Source: an uncultured Planctomycetaceae bacterium
Lineage (GTDB): Bacteria; Planctomycetota; Planctomycetia; Pirellulales; Pirellulaceae
Direction: 5' to 3'
DNA length: 47,841 nucleotides
NCBI GenBank assembly: GCA_903863885.1
Contig: CAIPEB010000346.1
Coordinates: 1 to 47,841 of the forward strand
Shown: piece by piece, positions 21,506 through 30,927 of the stretch
Position numbering within the stretch: the first letter of the stretch is position 1
How the letters are laid out: each line of letters starts with the position of its first letter
Notes under the pieces: model-generated
Told to the model about the DNA's origin: nothing
What the model saw: the letters and a program-made list of their open reading frames with translations, nothing else
The model's database searches: none
Made by a program: the position numbers and the translations under genes

Positions 21506-24349
21506 ATGACACGCATAGCGGCGATTGTATGTCTGCTGGCTGCCGTCGGCTCGGTATCGGCGGATGATCCGGTGCGCACGCCCAACCAAATCGTCGAGGA
21601 TTGGGTGACCCAGGATGTCGTAAGGCACCTGACGGGTTCGGCTGAACCCCGCTGGCTGTCAGCGGCGGAAACCAAGGACGATGCGCGCGGAGGATGCGAC
21701 GGGGTGATTAACGGGACCTTTGGTTTCCACACCGGCAGCGATGTCCATCCGTGGTGGCAGGTCGATCTCGGCGATGTCATTGCGGTCGACCGCGTTGTCG
21801 TTTTCAATCGCGGCGACGGCAACGTGGAACAGCGAGCATCCAACCTGATCGTCAAGGTGTCCCGCGACGCAGCCGACTGGACCACTGTCTACCAGCACGA
21901 TGGAACGAAATTCTGCGGCCAAAGCGACGGCAAACCGCTGGTCGTCCCGCTGAAGGGCGCCGCCGCAAAATGGGTGCGCATCGAATTACCCGACACGGGC
22001 TATCTGCATCTCGATGAAGTCCAGGTTTTCGCAGTGGGCAAGGAAGGGAATTGCGCGCTCAATCGCCCGGCCGACCAGTCCAGCATCAGTGCCTGGTCCA
22101 AATCAAAGGGCCAGTCGGCAGGTCCCGCGCCGATCGAGGCGTCGCCCGAGTATCACATCGCCGAGGTCACAATGCGGGGCGAGCAACTGGCCGCAGACCT
22201 TTCTGCTCGCGGTGTCGACGTTGTGCAGGACCTCGCCACTCTGAGGAACATCGCGTCCACCGAAGCGTCGCTTCAAGGGGAGCAGCGGCGCGAGGCGTTC
22301 CTCAAGGCTTGCGGCGCAGTCCGCACTCTGGCGCTGAAGAACCCGCTGCTCGATTTCAACGATATCCTGTTTGTGAAGCGCGTGCCCGGAACGTTCACTC
22401 ATATGTCCGACGAAAATTACGGCTGGTTCTCCCGACCGGGCGGAGGTCTGTTTGTGCTGCAGGATTTCAAGTCCGAAACGCCGCAACTGCGGTGTCTCAC
22501 GCAGTCGCTCCCGCCCGGCACGGTGCACCGCCCCGATCTTTCATATGACGGCCAGCGAGTGCTGTTTGCGTATTGCCGTTACTTCCCGGGCTTGAACGAT
22601 GAGCCCAACAAGCTCGACAAGAGCAATGTGCCCGAAGAGGCCTTTTACCACCTGTTCGAAGTGAACCTCGACGGAACCGGCCTGCGGCAGCTGACGCACG
22701 GCAAGTATGATGACTTTGACGGCCGATACCTGCCTGACGGGCGGATTGTTTTCCTGTCCACACGCCGCGGGCAGCACGTTCAGTGCACGCCCGAAACGGC
22801 CGCGGAGAGCGTTGCCGCAACTCAGGGCGACTCGTACGTCCGCTGCGGAGGCGGCCCGGAGCGCCCCGTCGCCGTTTATACCCTGCACACGATCGACCGG
22901 GACGGCGGGAATCTCGCCCAGATCTCGGCATTCGAGATGTTCGAGTGGACGCCGCACGTTGACGATCAGGGACGGATTCTCTATGCGCGATGGGACTATG
23001 TTGACCGCTACAACATGCCCTTCATGAGTCTCTGGTCCACCAATCCCGACGGGACGAATCCCCAGGCGGTTTTCGGAAACTACACGCGCAATCCGCACTG
23101 CATCTTCGAGGCCCGCAGCATTCCCGGTTCACAGAAACTCGCCTTCACCGCGTGCGGTCACCATGCGATGCTCGGCGGCTCGCTCGTGTTGCTGGACCCG
23201 AGCAAAGGGGCGGACGGCGAGGTGCCGATGACTCGATTGTCGCCGGAGGTCTGTTTTCCCGAATCGGAAGGCTGGCCGCACACCTATTTCGCGAACCCCT
23301 GGCCGTTGGCGGAACAACATTATTTTGTCGCCTGGAGCCATTCGCCGCTGCCGCCCGGAACGCCGCGCCCGCAGTGGGGAATGCCCGGCCCGCCGAACGA
23401 TCTCGGCATCTACCTGTTCGATGCCTTCGGCAACCTGAATCTGCTTTACCGCGACAACACGATCAGCAGCATGTATCCCATGCCGGTACGGCCGCGGATG
23501 CGCCCGCCGGTTGTCGCTTCGCGCACCAGCGATCGGGAGGGCAACCAGGGTCGGATGCTGGTGACGAACGTTTACGAAGGACTGAAGCAGGTTCCGCAGG
23601 GATCGATCCGCCAATTGCGGATCGTCGCTGTTCCCGCCAAGACACACCCGACAATGAACTTCCCGATGATGGGCATCACGCATGATGACCCGGGCAAGTG
23701 CGTGCTCGGCACGGTCCCGGTCGAACCGGACGGCTCGGCCTATTTCCGCGTTCCCTCGGGAGTTTCCTTTTTCGTCCAGGCTCTCGCTGCCGATGGCATG
23801 GCCGTCCAGACGATGCGGAGCGCAACGTACGTCCAACCGGGCCAGAGCTATTCCTGCATCGGTTGCCACGAACATCGCAACACGGCCCCGCCCAACACCG
23901 TCCCGTTGGCCGCGATGAAGTCCCCTGCTTCGCTGACGCCGGGCCCGGAAGGTTCGTGGCCGGTGGATTACCTGACGCTGGTGCAACCGGTTCTGGAAAA
24001 GAACTGTGTGAATTGCCACGCTCCCGGAAAGGACGGCGCTAAGTTCGACCTGACCGCGGCCAAATCCTATGCAACGCTGGTGGATTACGGAAAGCCGAGC
24101 CTTCGCGAGCACGTCCAGTCGGCCTACCAGGCCGGGCAATCCGTGGCAGGGGCCGGGGCAGCACAGACCAACGCGCTCTGGCCGCTGCTTGCCAAGGGGC
24201 ACTACGACGTGCGGTTATCCGACGAAGATCGCCAGCGGCTGGCTGTGTGGATGGATACGTACGGACAGTTGCGCGGGGCCTTCGACACGCATCAGGAAGA
24301 AGAGTTGCGATCCTTAAGAGAAGTAATCGCCGGCACCGCAAGGCCGTGA
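21506..24349 (+). CDS. HzsA-related di-heme propeller protein with F5/8C domain
   Basis: The 947-residue protein has a signal peptide (IAAIVCLLAAVGSVSA), an F5/8-type-C (discoidin) domain at about 50-180 (HPWWQVDLGDVIAVDRVVVF), a TolB/WD40-like propeller (about 280-640) and a C-terminal cytochrome-c-like part. The heme motifs are CIGCH at residue 784 and CVNCH at 834. This matches proteins annotated as HzsA-related, distant relatives of the hydrazine synthase alpha subunit. Nothing else for anammox is present, so hydrazine synthesis is not implied. The ATG at 21506 follows GGGGAA and the stop of the PQQ gene is 23 bp away. It probably acts as a periplasmic redox or binding protein. Confidence 0.85.
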   Translation: MTRIAAIVCLLAAVGSVSADDPVRTPNQIVEDWVTQDVVRHLTGSAEPRWLSAAETKDDARGGCDGVINGTFGFHTGSDVHPWWQVDLGDVIAVDRVVVFNRGDGNVEQRASNLIVKVSRDAADWTTVYQHDGTKFCGQSDGKPLVVPLKGAAAKWVRIELPDTGYLHLDEVQVFAVGKEGNCALNRPADQSSISAWSKSKGQSAGPAPIEASPEYHIAEVTMRGEQLAADLSARGVDVVQDLATLRNIASTEASLQGEQRREAFLKACGAVRTLALKNPLLDFNDILFVKRVPGTFTHMSDENYGWFSRPGGGLFVLQDFKSETPQLRCLTQSLPPGTVHRPDLSYDGQRVLFAYCRYFPGLNDEPNKLDKSNVPEEAFYHLFEVNLDGTGLRQLTHGKYDDFDGRYLPDGRIVFLSTRRGQHVQCTPETAAESVAATQGDSYVRCGGGPERPVAVYTLHTIDRDGGNLAQISAFEMFEWTPHVDDQGRILYARWDYVDRYNMPFMSLWSTNPDGTNPQAVFGNYTRNPHCIFEARSIPGSQKLAFTACGHHAMLGGSLVLLDPSKGADGEVPMTRLSPEVCFPESEGWPHTYFANPWPLAEQHYFVAWSHSPLPPGTPRPQWGMPGPPNDLGIYLFDAFGNLNLLYRDNTISSMYPMPVRPRMRPPVVASRTSDREGNQGRMLVTNVYEGLKQVPQGSIRQLRIVAVPAKTHPTMNFPMMGITHDDPGKCVLGTVPVEPDGSAYFRVPSGVSFFVQALAADGMAVQTMRSATYVQPGQSYSCIGCHEHRNTAPPNTVPLAAMKSPASLTPGPEGSWPVDYLTLVQPVLEKNCVNCHAPGKDGAKFDLTAAKSYATLVDYGKPSLREHVQSAYQAGQSVAGAGAAQTNALWPLLAKGHYDVRLSDEDRQRLAVWMDTYGQLRGAFDTHQEEELRSLREVIAGTARP

Positions 24350-24380
24350 CGGAATCAAGACGATGTCAAGGAGCGCAGCG

Positions 24381-26027
24381 ATGGACCACAAAGTCCCACG
24401 ATCGTGCCTGCCCACCGGGATCGCGCTGCTGCACAATCCCCAATTGAATAAGGGGACGGCTTTCACCGGCGCGGAACGCGACGCACTCGGACTGCATGGA
24501 CTGCTTCCGCCGCGAACGTGCACGCTCGCCGATCAGGTGAGCCGCGTCATGGAGAACTTTCAACGGAAATCCAGCGACCTGGAGCGATACATCCAGTTGA
24601 TCGCGCTTCAGGATCGCAACGAGACCCTGTTTTACCGCGTCGTTGTGGACAATCCTGAACTCACGCTTCCGATTCTCTATACGCCGACCGTCGGCGAGGC
24701 ATGCCAGAAATACGGCCACATTTACCGCCAGTCGCGAGGAATGTTCATATCGTGCGAGGACCGTGGACGCATCGCGCGAGTGCTGGCCAACTGGCCGACG
24801 CGCAACGTGCGCGTCATTGTCGTCACGGACGGCGAGCGAATCCTGGGACTTGGCGATCTTGGCGCCAACGGCATGGGAATCCCCATCGGCAAGCTCACCC
24901 TTTACACGGCGTGTGGCGGAGTGGATCCCGATGTCTGCCTGCCCGTAACGATTGACGTGGGCACCGAGAATGCATCCCTTCTGCAGGACCGTCTCTACCT
25001 TGGCCTGCCCCGCCAACGCGTGCGAGGGGACGAGTACCACGCGCTGCTCGACGAGTTCATCACGGCCGCCAACATGCTGTTCCCGGGCGTACTGATCCAA
25101 TTCGAGGACTTTGCAACAGCCAACGCGTTTCGCCTCCTCGAGGAGTACCGGGACCGCGTCCTCTGTTTCAACGACGATATCCAGGGCACCGGAGCTGTCG
25201 CCCTCGCGGGATTGCTCACTGCAGCGCGCGTTCAGGGAAACCGCCTGCGAGACCACCGAGTCCTGTTCTTCGGGGCCGGCGAAGCAGCGGTCGGGATCGG
25301 CCGCATGGTTATCATGGAGATGCAGGAGCAGGGCCTGTCGGCCGATGAAGCCGAACAGCGATGCTGGTTCATGGACTCGCAGGGACTGATTACGCGGTCG
25401 CGACAGGATCTCCCGCCGCACAAACGCCAGCTTGCACGGGATTGCCTGCCCATAAAACTCCTTCCCGACGCGATCGGCGAGTTGAAACCCACGGCGATCG
25501 TGGGCGTGTCCGGCCAGAGCGGCGCATTTTCGCAGGAGGCCATTGCGGCACTTGCCAGACACAACGAACGGCCCGTGATCTTTGCGTTATCCAACCCGAC
25601 ATCCAAGTCGGAGTGCACGGCGGAGCAGGCCTACGGATGGACCGGGGGAAGGTGCATCTTCGCCGCAGGAAGTCCTTTTCCGCCGGTCGCCGTGGGTGAG
25701 AAGACGCTTCACACCGGGCAAGGAAACAACGCCTACATTTTTCCGGGCATGGGACTTGGAGTGCTGGTCAGCCGCGCGAAATGCGTCACCGATCGCATGT
25801 TCACCGCCGCGGCCCGCACGCTCAGTTCGCTTGTTTCGGACGCGGATCTCGCCGCCGGGCGAATCTATCCGAAGTTCGACCGCATCCGCGACGTCTCCGC
25901 ACGGATCGCCGTCGCAGTGGCCGAAATTGCCTTCGAAGGCCGCCTCACCGATCTCGACCGCCCCGACGACCTGTCTGCGGCCATCCAAGAGGCCATGTAC
26001 GAACCCCGTTATCGCAGTTACGTCTAG
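24381..26027 (+). CDS. maeA: NAD-dependent malic enzyme
   Basis: The 548-residue enzyme oxidatively decarboxylates malate to pyruvate. Signature motifs are YTPTVGEACQKY (about residue 95), GLGDLGANGMGIPIGKL, the metal-binding QFEDF and FNDDIQGTG, and a nucleotide site with GAGEAAVGIG. Size matches the long SfcA/MaeA class rather than the MaeB fusion. The ATG at 24381 is chosen because AAGGAG lies at 24368-24373; an in-frame ATG at 24363 precedes it. The gene starts 31 bp after the HzsA-related gene, so cotranscription is possible, though the functional link is unclear. It converges with the fucosidase gene. Confidence 0.95.
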   Translation: MDHKVPRSCLPTGIALLHNPQLNKGTAFTGAERDALGLHGLLPPRTCTLADQVSRVMENFQRKSSDLERYIQLIALQDRNETLFYRVVVDNPELTLPILYTPTVGEACQKYGHIYRQSRGMFISCEDRGRIARVLANWPTRNVRVIVVTDGERILGLGDLGANGMGIPIGKLTLYTACGGVDPDVCLPVTIDVGTENASLLQDRLYLGLPRQRVRGDEYHALLDEFITAANMLFPGVLIQFEDFATANAFRLLEEYRDRVLCFNDDIQGTGAVALAGLLTAARVQGNRLRDHRVLFFGAGEAAVGIGRMVIMEMQEQGLSADEAEQRCWFMDSQGLITRSRQDLPPHKRQLARDCLPIKLLPDAIGELKPTAIVGVSGQSGAFSQEAIAALARHNERPVIFALSNPTSKSECTAEQAYGWTGGRCIFAAGSPFPPVAVGEKTLHTGQGNNAYIFPGMGLGVLVSRAKCVTDRMFTAAARTLSSLVSDADLAAGRIYPKFDRIRDVSARIAVAVAEIAFEGRLTDLDRPDDLSAAIQEAMYEPRYRSYV

Positions 26028-26076
26028 CCGGCCCTCCGCTGAGGAACTCCCCAGGAGTAAAGCCAGACGCCGCGGT

Positions 26077-27552
26077 TCATCGCTTCGGCGAGTTATACAC
26101 CTCGATCGTGGTCAGAGTCGGACAGGCAAGGCAATCGTTGAGCTTCACGCGGACTCGGTCGGCGGTCACCCGCGGCAGCCGGAGAATGCGGCGCGGGCCG
26201 ATCGTCGCGCCCTGGCCGATCTTCTTCCACTGGCCGTCAACTCGTGCTTCGATCTCGAAGGACTTCACTCGCTGTCCCAGCCGGATCGCTTCTTCGAGTC
26301 GCACTCGATCGAACTCCGCGGCACTGCCCAGATCGACTTCCAGCGATGCGCTGCGCACATCGTCGTCGGCGGCCCAATACGTGTCCCGGTCACCGTCTGT
26401 CAGCCGAGTTGATGCAAACTCGGACGACTTGCCTCGCACGTTGGATGCGATGACCGGCCGGCCCTTCGCGAGATCCGTCTTGAACGTGGCTCGCAGCACG
26501 TCGCCGAGTTCTTTCAAGTTCTTCGCATCGACTTCGTGAATCCGACCGCGTTTGTCCGGAGGCACGTTCAGCAGCAGATTACAGCCCAATCCGACACTGG
26601 AGTAGTAAAGGTCCAGCAACTGATCGACCGACTTCACCTTGTCGTTCTGCGATTCGTGCCAGAACCACCCGGGTCGAATCGACACATCGACTTCCGCCGG
26701 AACCCAATCCGTGCCGCCCGCGTCGCCGTGCGAGAGCGAGTCGGGCGGAGCCACTCCGGGCCAGCGTCCTTCGCGATTGAAGGTGGCCCAATTCACATCC
26801 TGACCGTAACCGCTTTCATTGCCGACCCAGCGGATGTCCGGCCCCGCGTCGCTGAAGCGAATGCAGTCGGGCTGCAGTTTCCGCACGAGCGCCCAGGTAT
26901 CCTCCCAACCGTAGTAAGTGCGGGCATCGATTTTGCGGGTCTCGCGAGCCCCTCCATAATAGCCGCTTCCGCCATTGGCTCCGTCATACCAGCACTCGCA
27001 GACGTGGCCGTACTGGGTCAGCAGTTCCCGAAGCTGGTTCCGGTAGTATTCGACATAGGCGGGACGCGCGTACTCGGCGTGGTTTCGATCCCACGGCGAC
27101 AGGTAGAGCCCCATCTTCAGGCCGTTCTTCCGGCATGCCTCGGACAACTCGCGAACCACATCACCCTGGCCATCCTTCCAAGGCGAGTTCTTTACGGAGT
27201 GTTCGGTGTACTTGCTCGGCCACAGACAGAAGCCGTCGTGGTGCTTGGCAGTCAGGATCAGCGCAGTCATCCCGCCGCTCGTCGCCACGTCCGCCCACTG
27301 TTGAGCATCGAGATCCGATGGAGCGAACACCTTGGGAGACTCGTCTCCTTCACCCCACTCGCGATCCGTGAAAGTGTTGACCGTGAAGTGCAGGAATCCG
27401 TAGTACTCGAGCCGATGCCACTTGAGGTGCTGCTCGGTCGGCAGCGTGCCGAACGGAGCGGGAGGCGCGACTTGAGCTGCAGCGCGACCGTCGAAACCGA
27501 TCGCGACGAACATTGCCAGAATCGCAAGACCCGCGAATTGATAGGTTCGCAT
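26077..27552 (-). CDS. Secreted GH29 alpha-L-fucosidase with F5/8C domain
   Basis: The 491-residue protein has a signal peptide (about residues 1-26, LAILAMFVAIGF), a GH29 barrel (about 35-350) and a C-terminal F5/8C carbohydrate-binding domain (about 365-490). Catalytic-core features include TAKHHDGFCLW and the nucleophile in CWYDGANGG at Asp190. It would remove alpha-L-fucose from sulfated or mucin-like glycans outside the cell. The ATG at 27552 follows a GGAG ten bases upstream. The POT transporter lies immediately upstream on the same strand (15 bp), suggesting a shared transcript. Fucosidase specificity is inferred from family. Confidence 0.9.
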   Translation of the reverse strand: MRTYQFAGLAILAMFVAIGFDGRAAAQVAPPAPFGTLPTEQHLKWHRLEYYGFLHFTVNTFTDREWGEGDESPKVFAPSDLDAQQWADVATSGGMTALILTAKHHDGFCLWPSKYTEHSVKNSPWKDGQGDVVRELSEACRKNGLKMGLYLSPWDRNHAEYARPAYVEYYRNQLRELLTQYGHVCECWYDGANGGSGYYGGARETRKIDARTYYGWEDTWALVRKLQPDCIRFSDAGPDIRWVGNESGYGQDVNWATFNREGRWPGVAPPDSLSHGDAGGTDWVPAEVDVSIRPGWFWHESQNDKVKSVDQLLDLYYSSVGLGCNLLLNVPPDKRGRIHEVDAKNLKELGDVLRATFKTDLAKGRPVIASNVRGKSSEFASTRLTDGDRDTYWAADDDVRSASLEVDLGSAAEFDRVRLEEAIRLGQRVKSFEIEARVDGQWKKIGQGATIGPRRILRLPRVTADRVRVKLNDCLACPTLTTIEVYNSPKR

Positions 27553-27567
27553 GGTTGAATGACTCCA

Positions 27568-29571
27568 TCAGGACTCGACGCTGCGCACTTCCTCCGTATG
27601 CATCCACCGGCTCAGGATCGGAGAGAGTGCGAAGCAGATGACCGAAGATACGATCGCCGCCAGCGCGATCTTCCCAAAAACGTCTCCGTAGACATGCACG
27701 GTTTCCAACGGGATCGGAATGGCAGCTTCGCTGCCGCCGGATCCCTCGGTCACGCCCGTGAACTGGGCGATAATCGCGGCCAGGAACTGGGAAAAAGCCG
27801 TGGCGAGAAACCATGCTCCCATCACCGTGCTGACAAGCCGGGTCGGCGACAACTTGGTGACCATGCTTAAACCGACGGGAGAAAGGCACAATTCGCCCAT
27901 CGTGTGCAGCAGGTATCCGAGGATCAGCCACCCCATGGCGACCATGCCGCGCGAATCGGCCAGTGTTGTGCCGTACCAGAACGCACCGAACCCCAAACCA
28001 AGTTGCGCCAGGCCCATCGCGAATTTCACCGGCGTGCTCGGTTCAAGGCGAACGCGGGCCAGACCGGCCCATACGGCGGTGAAAATCAGGCCGAACACGA
28101 GGATGTACACGGGGTTCACCGACTGGAAAGTGCTGGCCGGTATTTCGAGAGTTCGGCGAGCGATCCCCATCCCCACACAGTCCTGCTCGACTTTCCAATC
28201 GATTTCAAATCCGGGATTTTCCTTGTGCTGGTTTCGCAAGTCGTCAAGCTTGCTGAGCGTGAACATCTCATTGCCGTTACGATATCCCAGTTGTTCCTGG
28301 GTCGGCTGCAACTTGATCGTCTTGCCCACCTGATCGCTGGTCACGACCGATCCCTGGAATACGCGATCCACATTCCGGTCGGTGAAATTGTTCACCGAAC
28401 TGCCGGCCTGTTCGAAAAACGCCCAGAAAAGCATGGAAAAGAAAGTGAGGATCAGCACGACATACATGCGCTGCCTGGGAATCTTGTCCAGGCGCAGTGT
28501 TTCAATACCGAGATAGCCGAAGGCCAGCACGCCGCATACGATCAGCACAAGCCCCGCAGGCCGGCTCCCCTCCTTCAAAATAACATGCGCGATCTGGCTG
28601 GCCGCGCTCTTGCTCCCCTCGAACTGCTTCAGCACGCTGTCCGGCACCACCGTCACCGCACGATTGTCCTTCGTGAGCGGCGCGAAACCGGAAACGAGCA
28701 GAACAAATAGCGGAATCGCGACCAGCGTGCCGAGATACACGGCCCATTCCGCCGGCAGCACTCCCCACAATCTGCGGCGCAGCCGTTCCGCGTCGGGCGG
28801 GGCGCCCGCGGACGTCGGCAATCCGCCCCGCTCCAGAGCAATGACCGCAACAACACCGGCCACTGCCAGCGCGAGAGCCACCAGGACGTTGACGCCTGCC
28901 GAATACGGATTCTTGGGATGGAAGAAGCAGAGCAAACCGGCCGCGCCGAATGCCGTCAACGCGATCGTCACCTGGGTGACTCGTCGCGGCAACACGAATA
29001 CGGCCAAACCGGTAAGCATACCGACGGTTGCGATGAAGAAGCCCCAGTGCCAGCCGTAGGTTTCTCCAATGTACCCGCACAACAACGGCGACATGGCCGC
29101 ACCCAGATTGATGCCCATGTAGAAAATCGTGAACCCGCTGTCGCGCCGACTGCTGCCCTGCGGATACAGCGATCCAACGATCGTGGAGATATTGGGCTTG
29201 AAAAAACCGTTGCCGCAGATCAACAGGCCCAGACCCGAAAAGAACGCAAAGGTGCTCGGCGCCATCAGCAGGCACTGGCCGAGCGCCATCAAAAGGCCGC
29301 CGACCACCACGCTGCGGCGAGCGCCGAGCAGTCGATCCGCGAGCATCCCCCCGAAAAACGGCGTCATGTAGACCAGCGCCGTATACGCGCCGTACACGGC
29401 ATAGGCGTCGCTGTCGCCGTACTTCAGAAATCCCTTGAGCATGTAGAAGACCAGCAGGGCCCGCATGCCGTAATACGAGAACCGCTCCCACATCTCCGCA
29501 AAGAAGAGCGTGAATAATCCGGCCGGATGTCCCATGAGAGTCCTGGAGTCGGCGGACGCGGCGTTCGACAT
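27568..29571 (-). CDS. POT-family proton-dependent peptide transporter
   Basis: The 667-residue protein is a peptide:H+ symporter of the POT/PTR2 family. It shows the EMWERFSYYG (ExxER) motif near the start of helix 1 and the PTR2 signature around FYMGINLGAAMSPLLCGYIG, with about 12-14 membrane segments. An unusual extracytoplasmic insertion of about 90 residues (from SSVNNFTDRN to around STFQSVNP) lies between two late helices. Such loops occur in some Bacteroidetes and Planctomycetes relatives. The start MSNAASADSR at 29571 is preferred; a longer open frame upstream is not supported. It is 15 bp from the fucosidase gene. It could import peptides released by extracellular peptidases. Confidence 0.93.
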   Translation of the reverse strand: MSNAASADSRTLMGHPAGLFTLFFAEMWERFSYYGMRALLVFYMLKGFLKYGDSDAYAVYGAYTALVYMTPFFGGMLADRLLGARRSVVVGGLLMALGQCLLMAPSTFAFFSGLGLLICGNGFFKPNISTIVGSLYPQGSSRRDSGFTIFYMGINLGAAMSPLLCGYIGETYGWHWGFFIATVGMLTGLAVFVLPRRVTQVTIALTAFGAAGLLCFFHPKNPYSAGVNVLVALALAVAGVVAVIALERGGLPTSAGAPPDAERLRRRLWGVLPAEWAVYLGTLVAIPLFVLLVSGFAPLTKDNRAVTVVPDSVLKQFEGSKSAASQIAHVILKEGSRPAGLVLIVCGVLAFGYLGIETLRLDKIPRQRMYVVLILTFFSMLFWAFFEQAGSSVNNFTDRNVDRVFQGSVVTSDQVGKTIKLQPTQEQLGYRNGNEMFTLSKLDDLRNQHKENPGFEIDWKVEQDCVGMGIARRTLEIPASTFQSVNPVYILVFGLIFTAVWAGLARVRLEPSTPVKFAMGLAQLGLGFGAFWYGTTLADSRGMVAMGWLILGYLLHTMGELCLSPVGLSMVTKLSPTRLVSTVMGAWFLATAFSQFLAAIIAQFTGVTEGSGGSEAAIPIPLETVHVYGDVFGKIALAAIVSSVICFALSPILSRWMHTEEVRSVES

Positions 29572-29661
29572 AGATTTCCCGATGCGAAAAGAATTTCTTA
29601 TGGAAATGCCCTGGAGACAACCTTCGAATTCGCGGCAGTATATCAACCACATGCCGCAGGA

Positions 29662-29680
29662 TGAAGTAGTTTCTACTTCA
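29662..29680. repeat. Hairpin at thioesterase stop
   Basis: TGAAGTAG-TTT-CTACTTCA is a perfect 8-bp inverted repeat that overlaps the stop codon of the thioesterase gene. No T-tract follows on the minus strand, so it may be an attenuating or mRNA-stabilising hairpin rather than a full terminator. Confidence 0.5.
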
Positions 29681-30077
29681 ATGCACGCAGCCAATCGGGG
29701 ACTTTCTGGATCTGGCCTGCACGGTCGACCAGCGCAAGCGTGATGTGGGCCGTCGCGAGGCGATCCGGGCCCCGCATCACCACATACTCGTGCTCGATCT
29801 TGGCGGCGGAAATCGCTCGCAGCGTCGTCAGGATTTTGACCACGTCGTCGTAGCGGGCCGGCTTGTGGTACTTGCACTCGGCCTTCACAACCACCGCGAA
29901 CAGTCCGCTTTCTTCCATGTGCCGGTAGTTACCCCCCGAATCGCGGAGCATCTCCGTCCGCGCAATCTCGAAATACGTGTAGTACTTCGAATGATGAAGG
30001 AACCCCATCGGATCCGTTTCATCGTAACGAACTCGTATCGTGGTCTCGTGGGGCGCCGCCGGTTGCGATTCCTTCAT
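29673..30077 (-). CDS. Hotdog-fold acyl-CoA thioesterase (YbgC/4-HBT type)
   Basis: The 134-residue protein is a single hotdog domain of the 4-hydroxybenzoyl-CoA thioesterase/YbgC family. The motif RVRYDETDPMGFLHHSKYYTYFE includes the conserved catalytic Asp and the YF-E helix. It would hydrolyse a small acyl-CoA in the cytoplasm; substrate unknown. The ATG at 30077 is preferred over a GTG five codons earlier because GAGGAG lies just ahead of it. Upstream is a DUF1080 gene on the same strand (106 bp). Confidence 0.88.
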   Translation of the reverse strand: MKESQPAAPHETTIRVRYDETDPMGFLHHSKYYTYFEIARTEMLRDSGGNYRHMEESGLFAVVVKAECKYHKPARYDDVVKILTTLRAISAAKIEHEYVVMRGPDRLATAHITLALVDRAGQIQKVPDWLRALK

Positions 30078-30183
30078 GGTACTCCTCGACACGCGTCACC
30101 GGCCTTTCGCGGCCCGAACCGCCTCAGACAGCAACGCGGTATGACGACAATTTCCTATCGGCCCGACACCACCCGGCCCAGTC

Positions 30184-30927
30184 TCACTCTGCGCCGATTT
30201 CGCGGATCCGGATGTTCTTAAACTCGACCCAGAACGGCTTGCCCGCGTGCAACTGCAACGCAAGGACTCCCTCGCGTGACGCGGAGGGGCTGTTGTCGGT
30301 GCAGTCGAGAATCAGTCGATTGTTCAGATAGTGCCTGATCCGGCTGCCTTTCGCAATAATCGTCGCGTCGTTCCACTCGTTAAGCTTGAAGAGTTTCTCG
30401 AAGTCGTCGGCGCTGATCAGCGATTCGCCGGCGAGTTTCTTGGTGCCGTCCTTTCCCCAGACGGCCTCTTCACCGACCAGGCACATGCGGTTCCGCTTCC
30501 CCCCTTCGTCATAAATGAAGCCTGAAACGCTGGGCAGCTTCACTTCGTTGCGAAGTTCGTGCTGATAGCCCCTCACAACCCATTTGTTGCGCGGGTTCCC
30601 TTCCGAAATGTGCTTGGAACGATATTGAATGCCCGAGTTATTATCCGCGATGAGCCGGAATGAGAGCCTCAGTTCGAAATCGCGTGTTACGCCGTCTTTC
30701 CAGATCAGAAACGTGTTGCCATTGGCAGGATTCTCCGCCGTCGTCTCTCCGTGGATGGCGCCGTCCTTAACCGACCAGAGTCGCGGATCGCCATCCCATC
30801 CCGCAAGATCCTTGCCGTTGAAGATGCACTTCATGCCGGCGGGCTCGGCCGGCGCTTCCTTTGACTCGGCGGACCATGCCTGAATCGCCAGCCCGATAAC
30901 GACGGTCAACGAGAAGAAACGAATCAT
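30184..30927 (-). CDS. Secreted DUF1080 (3-keto-disaccharide hydrolase) protein
   Basis: The 247-residue protein has a signal peptide (FFSLTVVIGLAIQAWSA) and one DUF1080/3-keto-disaccharide hydrolase domain (about 30-245), a concanavalin-like beta-sandwich. Landmarks are FNGKDLAGWDGDPRLWSVKDG and NSGIQYRSK. Planctomycetes carry many of these, and some relatives hydrolyse oxidised disaccharides; the substrate here is unknown. AGGAG is six bases before the ATG at 30927. No partner dehydrogenase is nearby. Confidence 0.88.
   Translation of the reverse strand: MIRFFSLTVVIGLAIQAWSAESKEAPAEPAGMKCIFNGKDLAGWDGDPRLWSVKDGAIHGETTAENPANGNTFLIWKDGVTRDFELRLSFRLIADNNSGIQYRSKHISEGNPRNKWVVRGYQHELRNEVKLPSVSGFIYDEGGKRNRMCLVGEEAVWGKDGTKKLAGESLISADDFEKLFKLNEWNDATIIAKGSRIRHYLNNRLILDCTDNSPSASREGVLALQLHAGKPFWVEFKNIRIREIGAE

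Noticed and set aside
21506-24349. Evidence for anammox metabolism from the HzsA-like gene
   Set aside because: No hzsB, hzsC or hydrazine dehydrogenase is present, and HzsA-related proteins occur in non-anammox planctomycetes.
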